Shown here: positions 12,744 through 12,760 of the stretch, piece after piece
How the letters are laid out: each line of letters begins with the position of its first letter
Position numbering within the stretch: the stretch's first letter is position 1
Source: Pyrodictiaceae archaeon
GTDB taxonomy: Archaea > Thermoproteota > Thermoprotei_A > Sulfolobales > Pyrodictiaceae
Assembly (NCBI GenBank): GCA_027046525.1
Contig: JALTYD010000108.1
Span: 2,711 to 15,470 of the forward strand
Length of the DNA: 12,760 nt
Direction of reading: 5' to 3'
Program-made: the position numbers and the translations under genes
Notes under the pieces: model-generated
Database searches by the model: none
The model's input: only the letters and a program-made list of their open reading frames with translations
What the model was told of the DNA's origin: nothing

Positions 12744-12760
12744 GATCAGAACACTTTGTA

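Overview
The window most likely comes from a hyperthermophilic archaeon of the Thermoproteota (Crenarchaeota), close to the Desulfurococcales. The evidence is a split two-subunit transketolase next to a stand-alone chorismate mutase, archaeal-type tRNAs, GGTGA/GGAGG ribosome binding sites with frequent TTG and GTG starts, TATA-box promoters, T-run terminators, and secreted proteins with Pro/Ser/Thr stalks or coiled coils ending in a C-terminal membrane anchor. GC content is moderate to low. Codons ending in A (CTA, ATA, AGA, GTA) dominate, and the tetranucleotide CTAG is strikingly frequent.

Left arm (1-2415, minus strand): an aromatic amino acid operon read leftward, in the order transketolase N subunit, transketolase C subunit, AroQ-type chorismate mutase, PLP aminotransferase (cut by the window edge). 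Transketolase can supply erythrose 4-phosphate for the shikimate pathway, chorismate mutase makes prephenate, and the aminotransferase probably acts late in Phe/Tyr synthesis. The promoter lies near 2407-2415, with a 16-bp dyad over the predicted start site. The transketolase N reading frame has no normal start codon and is the main puzzle here.

A class V aminotransferase (serine/alanine-glyoxylate type) is divergent from this operon at 2564-3730. It converges on a small EamA-type membrane transporter gene (3736-4158, minus).

Centre (4229-7948, minus): a peptide/oligosaccharide ABC importer operon, dppA-dppB-dppC, with no ATPase genes attached. A tRNA-Gly(GCC) gene (minus) and a tRNA-Glu(TTC) gene (plus) follow, divergent from each other. 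A CubicO/Pab87-like serine hydrolase lies on the plus strand (8512-9876).

Right arm: a small unrecognised protein (10019-10480, minus) is divergent from a Tat-type metallophosphoesterase (10721-11494, plus). The latter converges on a secreted coiled-coil protein with a C-terminal membrane anchor (11562-12728, minus), whose architecture resembles an S-layer stalk protein.

No gene-free stretch exceeds about 240 bases. The larger gaps are 2363-2563 (two promoters and two dyads), 7949-8152 (dppA promoter and tRNA terminator), 8232-8370 (between the tRNAs), 9877-10018 (convergent gene ends, nothing clear) and 10481-10720 (two promoters). I saw no CRISPR array, insertion sequence or integrase. This looks like core chromosome rather than a mobile island, and I did not find a clearly new multi-gene system.
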